Of a stretch of 64,000 nucleotides of DNA, positions 56,504 through 64,000 are shown piece by piece. Numbering within the stretch: position 1 is the first letter of the stretch; every line of letters starts with the position of its first letter. Made by a program: the position numbers and the translations under genes. This DNA is from Bradyrhizobium sp. WBAH42 (GTDB lineage Bacteria; Pseudomonadota; Alphaproteobacteria; Rhizobiales; Xanthobacteraceae). The stretch lies in NCBI RefSeq assembly GCF_024585265.1, contig NZ_CP036533.1, forward strand, positions 248,001 through 312,000, read 5' to 3'. A model generated the notes under the pieces. It saw only the letters and a list, made by a program, of their open reading frames with translations. It was not told the DNA's origin and did not search any database.

Positions 56504-56662
56504 ATGAAATCACCTGTGGTAGTCGTTGCAATCACCCTGACTGCGGCCATCCTGGTCGCGGCCTCGCTGCTGATCATCGTCGGCACGCGCAAGGGCGCAG
56601 GCACGTCGACGCTGAACGCGCCGACGCTGCAGCACCGCGTCAAGCACGCGCAGATGGTCTAA
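56504..56662 (+). CDS. Small membrane protein, 52 residues
   Basis: The protein is MKSPVVVVAITLTAAILVAA, then SLLIIVGTRKGAGTS and a short polar tail. An AGGA sits 7 bases before the ATG. A single N-terminal helix with a basic, Ser/Thr-rich tail suggests an inner-membrane microprotein. It may be co-transcribed with the gene at 56254 and the PAS membrane protein downstream. Confidence 0.5.
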   Translation: MKSPVVVVAITLTAAILVAASLLIIVGTRKGAGTSTLNAPTLQHRVKHAQMV

Positions 56663-56790
56663 AATCTTCCGAAAGCCTTACGCTTGCAGACAAGCGCGTC
56701 TTAAGCACGCCGCATGAAATCGCAGCGCGGTCACGCAACGATCAGCCAGTGTTGCGGCCTTACCTCGTTCGGGAGGAGCGAGACAGGTCC

Positions 56791-57603
56791 ATGCGGTTCG
56801 GATGGCGTGCGATCTCCGGTCCGGCGCTGACGGCAGCGGCCCTGCTGCCGGCGATGCTGCTCGATCGCCTCGTCCCCGCGCCCTCGCCCGCCCCGCTGTT
56901 CGTCGGCATCGTGGCCCTCGCCGGCGCGCTCGCAGGACTCGCCTCCGCCGCGACGACCGCGATTGTCGCGGTGATCGGCGCGGCACTGTTCTTCCTCCAT
57001 CGCCACGGCGTTTCCGGCCATGGTGCCGCCGATCTGGTGCCGCTCGGCCTCCTGGCCGTCACGGCTTTCGGCACCGCCGGCATCACCGGGCTGATGCGCG
57101 AGCGGCTGCTCGGCAGCTTCGCCGCCGAGCGCCGCAGCCACGCCACTGCCGCGCGGCTGTCGGCCGCGCTCGACAAGGTCGATATCGGCATCGTGCTGCT
57201 CGATGCCGAGACCCGGGCCGAATTCATCAACCGCGCATTCCGCGATTATTTTGCGGTGCCGGACGAGATCGCCGACGCCAAGCCGCCCTTCATCGCGCTG
57301 ATGTATCACGGCCGCGACACCGGCGCGTTCGAGCTGCCCGAGGACGAGCTCGGCACCTTCATCGCGCAGCGCATGGAGATGGTGCGGGTCGGCGATGCGC
57401 CGCCGATCAACATCAAGCTGCGCAACGGCGAGGTGCTGCGCTTCGTCTGCACCGCACTGCCCGACGGCGGGCGGATGCTGAGCTACACGCCCGTGACCGA
57501 CCTCGTGCGCCACACCGATGCGCCGGCAAGTGCCGACTACCACCGCTCGCTGCGCGATCCGACCGGCCGCAAGCTGATCCGGTACTTGCGCGCTGCGGAA
57601 TGA
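56791..57603 (+). CDS. Membrane protein with C-terminal PAS domain
   Basis: A 270-residue protein. The N-terminal 100 residues hold about four membrane helices (LTAAALLPAMLLDRLVP, PLFVGIVALAGALAGLAS, TAIVAVIGAALFFLHRHG, LVPLGLLAVTAFGTAGITGL), resembling the DUF4118/KdpD-type sensing domain. From about 130 a PAS domain follows (ALDKVDIGIVLLDAETRAEF, FINRAFRDYFAVPDE). No kinase or output domain is present, so it may be a truncated sensor or an adaptor. The start is set by MRFGWRAI at 56791 with a purine-rich AGGTCC upstream. Confidence 0.7.
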   Translation: MRFGWRAISGPALTAAALLPAMLLDRLVPAPSPAPLFVGIVALAGALAGLASAATTAIVAVIGAALFFLHRHGVSGHGAADLVPLGLLAVTAFGTAGITGLMRERLLGSFAAERRSHATAARLSAALDKVDIGIVLLDAETRAEFINRAFRDYFAVPDEIADAKPPFIALMYHGRDTGAFELPEDELGTFIAQRMEMVRVGDAPPINIKLRNGEVLRFVCTALPDGGRMLSYTPVTDLVRHTDAPASADYHRSLRDPTGRKLIRYLRAAE

Positions 57604-57689
57604 GGCGAGTGTGCGATTGATCGGCAATACGATCATCACGTATGAAGGACATCCCTTCGTCGCGCACCCCCGAGATCGCGGAAATTCAC

Positions 57690-58145
57690 ATGTCGCTCAT
57701 CATTCGCGCCGTCACCAGGCAGGACTACGATCAATGGCTGCCGCTGTGGGACGGCTACAACGCCTTTTACGGCCGCTCCGGTCCGACCGCGCTCGCGCCC
57801 GAGATCACTGGGATGACGTGGCAGCGCTTCTTTGATGCCTATGAGCCGATGCATGGGCTGGTCGCCGAGGACAACGGCCGCCTGCTCGGCCTGACGCATT
57901 ATCTGTTCCATCGCAGCACCACCGCGATCGAGCCGTCCTGCTATTTGCAGGACCTGTTCACGTCCGAGGCCGCGCGCGGCAAGGGCGTCGGCTCGGCGCT
58001 GATCCATGGCGTCTACGAGCGCGCGAAGCTGGCGGGATCGCCGCGTGTCTACTGGCAGACGCACGAGACCAATCTCACGGCGCAGCGCCTGTACGACAAG
58101 GTCGCCGAGCGCTCCGGCTTCATCGTCTATCGCAAGATCTTCTGA
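57690..58145 (+). CDS. GNAT-family N-acetyltransferase
   Basis: A 151-residue acetyltransferase. Landmarks are IIRAVTRQDYDQWLPLWDGY (start), YLQDLFTSEAARGKGVGSAL for acetyl-CoA binding, and WQTHETNLTAQRLYDKVAERSGF (core THETNLTAQRLYDKVAERSG) for the C-terminal fork. An upstream in-frame ATG at 57642 exists, but the family starts at MSLIIRAVT, so 57690 is used. The substrate is unknown. A strong terminator follows at 58249. Confidence 0.85.
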   Translation: MSLIIRAVTRQDYDQWLPLWDGYNAFYGRSGPTALAPEITGMTWQRFFDAYEPMHGLVAEDNGRLLGLTHYLFHRSTTAIEPSCYLQDLFTSEAARGKGVGSALIHGVYERAKLAGSPRVYWQTHETNLTAQRLYDKVAERSGFIVYRKIF

Positions 58146-58248
58146 GCCCCGGCCTGTGGATAACTCCGCCTGTCACCCGCGCGTAACATAGCAAGACTAG
58201 GCTGCCCCTGCGTCTGGTCAGGCCCCCGTCACCGATCATGCGCCCCAA

Positions 58249-58293
58249 GCGGTCCCCGTCAGTCGCCGCGTCTGACAGGGGCCGCATTTTTTT
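58249..58293 (+). terminator. Strong Rho-independent terminator
   Basis: GCGG-T-CCCCGTCAG pairs with CTGACAGGGGCCGC around a nine-base loop and is followed by seven T. It ends the GNAT-gene transcript. The region before it (58146-58248) is open and could also encode a short transcript. Confidence 0.82.
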
Positions 58294-58390
58294 GTCCGCG
58301 CTGCCGGCATGGCAGCAGCGCGGCCGCCCGCTTGCTGCTGCGGCGCGTGGTGGTCAGAATATCCGCCGCTCATCTCCGACAGGATCTTGC

Positions 58391-59332
58391 ATGGAAATTC
58401 GCAATCTCGGCGCCTCCGGCCTTCGCGTGTCCGCGGTCGGGCTCGGCTGCAACAATTTCGGCCAACGCACCGACCTCGAGACCTCGCGCAAGGTGATCCA
58501 TCGCGCGCTCGACCTCGGCATCACGCTATTCGACACCGCCGACATCTATTCGAACATGGGCGGCTCGGAGACCGTGCTCGGCACCGTGCTCGGCGATAGC
58601 CGCAAGGACATCGTGCTGGCGACGAAATACGCCAAGCCAATGGCCGAGGACGGCACCAAGCAGGGCGCCTCGCGCCGCTACATCATGGAGGCCGTGGAGG
58701 CGAGCCTGAAAAGGCTGAAGACCGATTACATCGACCTCTATCAGCAGCACGATTACGACCCGCTGACGCCGATCGAGGAGAGCCTGCGCGCGCTCGACGA
58801 TCTCGTGCGCCAAGGCAAGGTCCGCTACATCGGCAACTCGAACTTTCCGGCCTGGCGGATCGCGGAAGCCGAATACGTCGCGCGTGCGATGAATGTCAGC
58901 CGCTTCGTCTCCTGTCAGGACGAATATTCCCTGCTGGTGCGCGACATTGAGAAGGACCTGCTGCCGGCCGCGACGGAATACAAGCTCGGCCTGTTGCCGT
59001 TCTTCCCGCTCGCGAGCGGCCTGTTGACCGGCAAATACCGGAAGGGCGAGGCCGCGCCTGCGGACACCCGTTTCGGCAAGGTGCCGCGGCTGCGCGATCG
59101 CTACGTCACACCGCGCAACGAGGACATCGTCGAGAAGCTCGCCGCCTTCGCCAAGGCACGCGGCCATTCGATGCTGGAGCTCGCCTTCTCCTGGCTCGCT
59201 GCGCGCCCGCAGGTCTCAAGCGTGATCGCGGGCGCGACCCGCGTCGAGCAGATCGAGGAGAACGTCAAGGCGATCGCCTGGAAGCTCAGCGCGGAGGAGA
59301 CGGCGGAGATCGACAGGATCACGCTGGATTGA
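58391..59332 (+). CDS. Aldo/keto reductase
   Basis: A 313-residue (beta/alpha)8 oxidoreductase. It starts MEIRNLGASGLRVSAVGLGC. The catalytic tetrad is visible as Asp48 in LFDTADIYS, Tyr53, Lys in VLATKYAKP and His in LYQQHDYDPL. NADPH contacts follow in the C-terminal SSVIAGATRVEQIEENVKA. The group is close to YajO/YdhF-type reductases that reduce aldehydes and ketones. The in-frame upstream extension to 58238 overlaps the terminator and is not coding. The natural substrate is unknown. Confidence 0.93.
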   Translation: MEIRNLGASGLRVSAVGLGCNNFGQRTDLETSRKVIHRALDLGITLFDTADIYSNMGGSETVLGTVLGDSRKDIVLATKYAKPMAEDGTKQGASRRYIMEAVEASLKRLKTDYIDLYQQHDYDPLTPIEESLRALDDLVRQGKVRYIGNSNFPAWRIAEAEYVARAMNVSRFVSCQDEYSLLVRDIEKDLLPAATEYKLGLLPFFPLASGLLTGKYRKGEAAPADTRFGKVPRLRDRYVTPRNEDIVEKLAAFAKARGHSMLELAFSWLAARPQVSSVIAGATRVEQIEENVKAIAWKLSAEETAEIDRITLD

Positions 59333-59363
59333 TTTTGCGACGACCGACCTTTGCGGCGCGGCG

Positions 59364-59687
59364 CTATTTCGCGCCGCGCCCCACCGTCTGCATCACCTCG
59401 AAACCTTCGAACTGGGGATGGCCGAGATAAAGCGGCTTGTTGTCGCCCGCCCTATGATGCGCGGCGCGAAACGTCTCCGACTTGGTCCAGGCCTCGAACG
59501 CCGCATAATTCGCCCATACGGTGTGCGAGGCGTACAGCGTGTGGTCCTCGGCTTCCGGCCCGCGCAGCAGATGAAACTCGACGAAGCCCGGCACCTTGTC
59601 GAGATGGGTGTCGCGGGTGAGCCAGACCTGCTCGAAAGCGGATTCGGAGCCTTTGGCGACGCGGAAGCGGTTCATGGCGATGTACAT
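59364..59687 (-). CDS. Antibiotic-biosynthesis/heme monooxygenase family (IsdG/HmuD-like)
   Basis: A 107-residue ferredoxin-like (ABM) protein. It reads MYIAMNRFRVAKGSESAFEQ, then VPGFVEFHLLRGPEAEDHTL, with YASHTVWANYAAFEAWTKSE (Trp and His candidates for a heme site) and FRAAHHRAGDNKPLYLGHP. The pattern is that of the IsdG/IsdI family, to which the rhizobial heme-degrading proteins HmuD and HmuQ belong. It is a candidate heme monooxygenase, but other ABM proteins differ in function. It converges with the aldo/keto reductase gene, with no heme-uptake genes beside it. Confidence 0.82.
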   Translation of the reverse strand: MYIAMNRFRVAKGSESAFEQVWLTRDTHLDKVPGFVEFHLLRGPEAEDHTLYASHTVWANYAAFEAWTKSETFRAAHHRAGDNKPLYLGHPQFEGFEVMQTVGRGAK

Positions 59688-59722
59688 GGGGTGGTGTCTC
59701 CTGATGTTCGGCTCATCATGTC

Positions 59723-59848
59723 GTCATTCCGGGACGCGCCGCAAGGCGCGGGCCCGGAATCCATTTTGCGGCGAAATCTGGATAAATGGATTCTCAGATG
59801 CGCAATTGCGCATCATAGCTCGCGCCAAGAGGCCCGCCCCGGAATGAC
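59723..59848. repeat. Palindromic intergenic repeat, family A (copy 4)
   Basis: Begins GTCATTCCGGGACGCGCC and ends GGCCCGCCCCGGAATGAC. It is upstream of the ABM gene and touches the end of the DUF1501 gene. Confidence 0.82.
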
Positions 59849-59860
59849 AGCGGCTGTGGG

Positions 59861-61082
59861 TTAGGTAACTAGCCCCTTCATCGGCCTTGCGCTTGGGCTG
59901 TCGGGGAACACCGTCTCTGCCAGCACACGGTCCGACAGGCCGAACTGGTCCTGCAGCACGCCTTTGATCACCGAGCGCAGATCCGTCGTCGGCTTGAGGT
60001 CGCGGCCCTCATACAGGCTTGCGAGCTTGAGGCCTGGCCAGTCCGAAATGACGCGGCCGCCTTTCACCGCGCCGCCGGCGAGCAAGGCGATCGTGCCGGT
60101 GCCGTGATCGGTGCCCTCGGTGCCGTTGATGCGCGCGGTGCGGCCGAACTCGGTGGCGACGACCACGACAGTGTCGCGCCAGCGATTCCCGAGGCCGCTC
60201 TCGAACTCGGCGAGCGCGCCGTCGAGACCGCCGAGCAGGAAGGCGAGACGCCCCACAGGGCCGCCTTCATTGGCATGCGTGTCCCAGCCGTCGAAGGCGA
60301 GCGCGGCGATGCGCGGGCCATCATCGGCCGCCATCAGCTTTGCAGCGCCGCGCGCGACCTGCCGCATCTGCGTGACGGCGTTGCCGCGTGTCGCTTTCAT
60401 ATCGTCGCCGCTCGCCGCCTTGTCGAGCTGGAGGCCTTGCGACAACGCGGAGGCCAAGGCGGGATCGCGGTGACGGTAGAGCTCGACGAGGCGCATCGCG
60501 GTGTCGTCATCGGCCTGCGGCAGCGCGACCGGCGCCCAGCCCACGGTCGGCGCGCTGCCGCGCAGCACCAGCGGCGTAGTGGGACCGACCGCAAGCCCGC
60601 TCGACACGCGCTCGCCGCGCGGCAGCGCTTCGAGCGCGCGATTGAGCCAGCCGGACTGCACGCGGCCCGGGCCGGCATAGCCGCTTTCGAGCACGTCCTG
60701 GCCGTCGAAATGCGAGCGGTCGCGATAGGGCGTCGCGATCGCATGGATCACCGCCGTGCTTGTCGCGATACATGCGCGCGAATTCCGGCATCGCCGGATG
60801 CAGGCCGAAGAACGAGTCCAGCATGATCGCGGGATGCGCACCATCGGCCGCAAGCGCAATCGATCCGTGCAGGCCGGCATAATCGGGGTCGCCGATCGGC
60901 GCGACGGTCGAGAGCCCGTCCAGCGCGCCGCGCAAGATCACCACGACCAACCGCGGATCGCGCCCGTCGGCCGCGCGGGCGAATTTCGGCAGGTAGGCCC
61001 AGGCTGCAAACGAGGCGCCGCCGAGCAGCAGACCACGGCGGGACGTGAGGAGCCGGTTCTCGACGCAGTCGGTCATCATCAT
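59861..61082 (-). pseudogene. DUF1501 protein, interrupted by a one-base frameshift
   Basis: The first part, from MTDCVENRLLTSRRGLLLGG (a Tat-type twin-arginine signal SRRGLLLGG) to YRDK (about codon 107), is in one frame. The remainder, beginning with AVIHAIATPYRDRSHFDGQD and running to PMKGLVT, is in another. Removing the single base at 60758 joins them as YRDK-TAVIHAIATPYRD, which is how intact DUF1501 proteins read. DUF1501 proteins are exported sulfatase-like proteins of unknown role, usually encoded with DUF1800. The shift could be a real mutation or a sequencing error. It overlaps the upstream DUF1800 gene by 4 bases. Confidence 0.85.
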
Positions 61083-62635
61083 CTCCTCTGCATTTCCGGC
61101 GACATCAACAGCAGCGCCAGCGCCTGCTGCCGCGACTCCGCGCGCTCGATGGTCCGCCGCGTCTCGGCCGAGGCGGCATCGGCGGCGGCAAACTCCAGGA
61201 GATCGAGCGGATCGATGTTGTTGCCGAGCCGCGCGCCGATCTGCGCCGCGATGTCGAGCCTGAGCTTGATGCCTTCAGGCGCGGCCCAGGCGGCATTGGT
61301 ATCAGGAAAGCCGTTGGGGCCCGGCGGCGACCACAGCGGCTGGCCGAGCAGATTGAGGTTGTTCAGATAGGCGCCGGGATCCTCGGGCACGCGTGCCAGC
61401 AGCCGGCCGCTCGCAACCAGGAAATCGTATGGCGAGCGCATCTTGGTGAGCGGCGCCTTCCAGGCTTCATCGGAATCGACCAGCGCCGTCGCCAGCGCCT
61501 TGAGATCACCGTCGGTCTTGACGAAGACGTCGCGCAGGCGCGCAACGAGCGCCGGCGGCGGATCGTCCGCGACGAAGTGACGGACGAACTTGGCGGCGAT
61601 GAAGCTCGCGGTCGAGGGATGCCGCGCGAGATCGGCGAGCGCGGTTTCGCCCTGTGCGAGGCCGGCCTGATCGTAGGTCTTGCCGAGCAGGACTTGCGGC
61701 CCGGGCTGATGGGCATTGACGTTGAAGACGAAGGAGCCGGGAACCCCGAGCTGCCCTTGCCTGCCGGCAAAGGTCCAGCCGGTGATGATGCGCGCGAGCG
61801 AGGTGACGTCGCCTTGCGCGTAGCCGCCGCCGACGCCGAGCGTATGCAGCTCCATGATCTCGCGCGCGAGATTTTCGTTCAGCCCACGCTTGCGGTTTTG
61901 GCCAGCGCGCGAGTCAGGGCCGAGCGATTGCTGGTTGTCGAGGAAGAACAGCATGGCCGGATGCTGCTCGACCGCCCTCAGCATGTCGGCGAAGCGCCCG
62001 AGCACGTGCGGCCTGATCGCCTCGCGCTCGAACGCGCCGGCCCAGATCCGCGCCAGCTCGCCCTTGCTGGCGGAGATGCAGAAATGATTGGACCAGAACG
62101 CGACGAGGCGCTCGGTGAAGCCGCACTCGACGAGCGTTGCGCGCTGCAACCGCGCCAGCGCCTCGGCGCGAAAGGTTTTCTGGATCACATTGAGCGGCTG
62201 GGGCGCGGGCTTGGCGGCGGGCTGCGGCGCGGGTGCGCTCGGCTGCATGGTCTCAGGCTTCGGTGCGCCGTCGGCGGGCTGCGCATCGGCCATTTGGCCG
62301 GTGATCTCCGCCGCGGCATTCAGCGAGAGATTGCGGCGCAAGGGCGGCTTCTGATCGGCAGGCGCTTGGGCCGGCGTCTCGACGGGCGCGGCGGCCTTCG
62401 CCGCCTCACGCGCCTGCTTGACCTCGTCCTGATAGGCAAACACGGCCTGACCGAGTTGCGGCGTCGACTGCAGACCCGGCGCTTCCAGCAGCACGCCATT
62501 GGGACGCGAAAGCTCCGCCTTCACGAAGCCGCGCGGGTCGGAGCTTGCATTGATGAGATCGCCCGATGCACCGCCGCGGGCGCCGAAGCCGAAGCGGTTG
62601 AGCGCGACGAGGGCGGCTTGCGAATCGCGGGCCAT
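61079..62635 (-). CDS. DUF1800 family protein
   Basis: A 518-residue DUF1800 protein. It begins LVALNRFGFGARGG and has the conserved TERLVAFWSNHFCISASKGE, then GLNENLAREIMELHTLGVGGGYAQGDVTSLARIITGW (shown as NENLAREIMELHTLGVGGGY), followed by KTYDQAGLAQGE. A Pro/Ala/Gln-rich insertion (about 70-155) separates two parts. The family usually pairs with DUF1501, as here by a 4-base overlap at 61079-61082, and has no proven function. There is no signal peptide. Confidence 0.9.
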   Translation of the reverse strand: MARDSQAALVALNRFGFGARGGASGDLINASSDPRGFVKAELSRPNGVLLEAPGLQSTPQLGQAVFAYQDEVKQAREAAKAAAPVETPAQAPADQKPPLRRNLSLNAAAEITGQMADAQPADGAPKPETMQPSAPAPQPAAKPAPQPLNVIQKTFRAEALARLQRATLVECGFTERLVAFWSNHFCISASKGELARIWAGAFEREAIRPHVLGRFADMLRAVEQHPAMLFFLDNQQSLGPDSRAGQNRKRGLNENLAREIMELHTLGVGGGYAQGDVTSLARIITGWTFAGRQGQLGVPGSFVFNVNAHQPGPQVLLGKTYDQAGLAQGETALADLARHPSTASFIAAKFVRHFVADDPPPALVARLRDVFVKTDGDLKALATALVDSDEAWKAPLTKMRSPYDFLVASGRLLARVPEDPGAYLNNLNLLGQPLWSPPGPNGFPDTNAAWAAPEGIKLRLDIAAQIGARLGNNIDPLDLLEFAAADAASAETRRTIERAESRQQALALLLMSPEMQRR

Positions 62636-62751
62636 CGATGATTGTCCTTCGCGCGTTGGGAGGTGCTTTCCTGCGACGCGGGCGGCGCGTAATATACCGC
62701 AGCGACAGATGAACCCGACATGAAAATGACGGCGAAGCTTCGACGTAAATC

Positions 62752-62955
62752 ATGACAAATCCGAAAGAAATGCCGTCAGCGCCGGCACTTGCGCGCCGTC
62801 TCACCTGTTCCCGCTGCGGCAGCGAATTCGGCTGCGATCTCTCCGGCAATTGCTGGTGCGCGGAGGAGACGGCACGGCTGCCGATGCCGCTCGAGGGCGA
62901 GGACTGCCTGTGCCGGGAGTGTTTAAGGAAAGCGGCGGCGGAGGCAGTCTCGTAG
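62752..62955 (+). CDS. Cysteine-rich CWC family protein
   Basis: A 67-residue protein with CSRCGSEFGC, then GNCWC and CLCREC, which together give eight cysteines placed like a metal- or iron-sulfur-binding knuckle; the family is called Cys-rich CWC. Nothing is known of its role. It is divergent from the DUF1800 gene. The first ATG (62752) was chosen, but the second (MPSAPAL) is also possible. Confidence 0.75.
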   Translation: MTNPKEMPSAPALARRLTCSRCGSEFGCDLSGNCWCAEETARLPMPLEGEDCLCRECLRKAAAEAVS

Positions 62956-62959
62956 TATC

Positions 62960-63047
62960 GTAGGGTGGGCAAAGCGAAGCGTGCCCACCATTCTTGGCGA
63001 TCGAGAGAGATGGTGGGCACGGCGCTTTGCGCCTTTGCCCACCCTAC
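62960..63047. repeat. Palindromic intergenic repeat, family B (copy 5)
   Basis: Ends GTAGGGTGGGCAAAGCGAAG and CGCCTTTGCCCACCCTAC. It lies between the convergent CWC and GST genes. Confidence 0.88.
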
Positions 63048-63060
63048 GAAACTACGTGCG

Positions 63061-63756
63061 TTACACCGCAAATCCCGGCGACTTGCGCGCCATGCCGTCG
63101 AACGCATCCAGCAGCTTTTCGCGCCAGGCATAGACCGGATCATCCGCTTCGAGCAGCTTGAACGGGCTGACCACGCGCGCCCATTGGAATCCGCCGAACA
63201 CGATGTAGTCGGCGTAGTTCGGTGCCTGCCCGCCGAGAAAAGGCTGCATCTTGAAGGTCTGACGCATGATCTCAAGCGATTTGCGGAACGCGATGACGCC
63301 GGCATCGCGGCTCGCCTGGACCTCTTCCAGGCTCTTGCCGAACCGCGCCTCGCGCGACTTGCGGAAATAGGCGGCATCGACCTCATTCAGATTCTTCGGG
63401 ATGTCGGCGATAACAAGCGGAGAGAGACCGCCGACGATCGCGATGTCGCCCCACGCATTGATCATGCGCGCCATGGCGCGGCCGCCCTCGCCGCCGAACA
63501 GCGACGGGCGATCCGGAAATTTATCCTCGAGATAGTTCGCGATGGTCCAGGAATCGACCACCGGCTTGTCGAGATGCAGCAGCACCGGGACCCTCTCCGA
63601 GCCGTGCGGCGCGATGGCGCTCTTCTCGGTGAAGCGCCAGGGCAGCGTCTCCGCCGCAAGGCCCTTGTGCGCCAGCGCCATCCGCGTGCGCCAGCAATAC
63701 GGGCTGAAGGGGCGCGTGGGATCGGTGCCGACGAGTTCGTAGAGCTTGAGTGACAT
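63061..63756 (-). CDS. Glutathione S-transferase family protein
   Basis: A 231-residue GST. The first domain opens SLKLYELVGTDPTRPFSPYC with the catalytic-site Ser/Cys in PFSPYCWRT, and has VPVLLHLDKPVVDSWTIANY. The C-terminal helical domain includes GGQAPNYADYIVFGGFQWAR (core). It resembles the beta-etherase/LigE-like or Ure2p-related group in having the FSPYC motif, but the class is not certain. The start at 63756 follows the family N-terminus; upstream Met codons lie in a palindromic repeat's neighbour. Confidence 0.88.
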   Translation of the reverse strand: MSLKLYELVGTDPTRPFSPYCWRTRMALAHKGLAAETLPWRFTEKSAIAPHGSERVPVLLHLDKPVVDSWTIANYLEDKFPDRPSLFGGEGGRAMARMINAWGDIAIVGGLSPLVIADIPKNLNEVDAAYFRKSREARFGKSLEEVQASRDAGVIAFRKSLEIMRQTFKMQPFLGGQAPNYADYIVFGGFQWARVVSPFKLLEADDPVYAWREKLLDAFDGMARKSPGFAV

Positions 63757-63768
63757 TGGCTGGTGCTC

Positions 63769-63849
63769 CGTCATTGCGAGCGCAGCGAAGCAATCCAGAC
63801 TGCCGCCGCAGAAACATTCTGGATTGCTTCGCTGGCGCTCGCAATGACG
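63769..63849. repeat. Palindromic intergenic repeat, family C (copy 3)
   Basis: CGTCATTGCGAGCGCAGCG to GGCGCTCGCAATGACG. It precedes the GST start on the plus strand. Confidence 0.86.
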
Positions 63850-63871
63850 TTTGTGGAGGCAGAAGTGGGTC

Positions 63872-64000
63872 TCACCGCCCGTTGGCGCGCAGCAGCCTCT
63901 CGCCGCCTTCCGTCACCGCGATCACCAGCCCGATTCCGGCAATCGTCTCGCGCGCGACGTAGCCGCGCTCGGCGGCGTCTTCCCAGATGGTAAGGCGCGG
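63872..64000 (-). CDS. C-terminal end of an unidentified protein (partial)
   Basis: Entering from the right edge, the last 42 codons read through LTIWEDAAERGYVARETIAG and IGLVIAVTEGGERLLRANGR before a TGA at 63872. The frame is open and shows ordinary coding bias. Too little is present to name a family. The N-terminus lies outside the window. Confidence 0.6.
   Translation of the reverse strand, partial: PRLTIWEDAAERGYVARETIAGIGLVIAVTEGGERLLRANGR

Overview
The window reads as chromosomal DNA of a Bradyrhizobium-like alphaproteobacterium (Rhizobiales). This rests on the high G+C, a tRNA-His lacking G-1 and carrying A73, the 529-residue form of SerA beside SerC, phasin and RopB/Omp25-type beta-barrel proteins, and several families of palindromic intergenic repeats. 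No species can be named from the sequence alone. It holds about 60 protein genes, two tRNA loci, no rRNA, no CRISPR array and no recognisable prophage.

Region by region. 1-9.9 kb: an acyl-CoA synthetase cut by the left edge, an epoxide hydrolase, a GatB/YqeY protein, carA, a cupin, Dps, a methyltransferase, an unusual tRNA-Cys-like gene, and a divergent ArsR regulator/MFS pump pair with two perfect operator palindromes. 10-19 kb: carB (with carA, carbamoyl-phosphate synthesis), greA, an Lrp regulator divergent from trxB with a half-site operator between, a LysR regulator, two structured candidate small RNAs, a DapA-like lyase and two small membrane proteins. 19-23 kb: a ParA-like ATPase, a cysteine-rich periplasmic protein, and an operon of CoA-transferase plus CitE-type lyase. 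23-29 kb: an accessory stretch of apparently lower G+C ending at tRNA-His. It holds a PAP2/haloperoxidase-like protein with a changed phosphate-binding motif, a decayed transporter, a chimeric IS481/IS630 transposase-like gene and a predicted XRE-ImmA/IrrE plus PIN-like toxin-antitoxin pair.

29-45 kb: phasin, a large cytoplasmic PAS histidine kinase (PdhS/PleC/DivJ-like), thiolase, the serC-serA operon with a structured leader, GST and GNAT genes, two outer-membrane proteins, a fosmidomycin-resistance-type MFS protein and glmM. 45-64 kb: an FMN alpha-hydroxy-acid dehydrogenase, aroE, a SulP transporter, an XRE regulator with AT-rich palindromes, an EF-G-like GTPase with a replaced switch-II histidine, DUF992, an aspartate-type aminotransferase, three GST/GNAT-type genes, a PAS membrane protein, an aldo/keto reductase, an IsdG/HmuD-like monooxygenase, and a DUF1800-DUF1501 pair whose DUF1501 member carries a one-base frameshift.

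Most of the content is ordinary metabolism and housekeeping. The best leads for something undescribed are the structured RNA candidates at 16.97-17.32 kb, the chimeric transposase with the adjacent toxin-antitoxin pair, the non-canonical tRNA-Cys-like gene, and the leader structures before carA, carB and serC.
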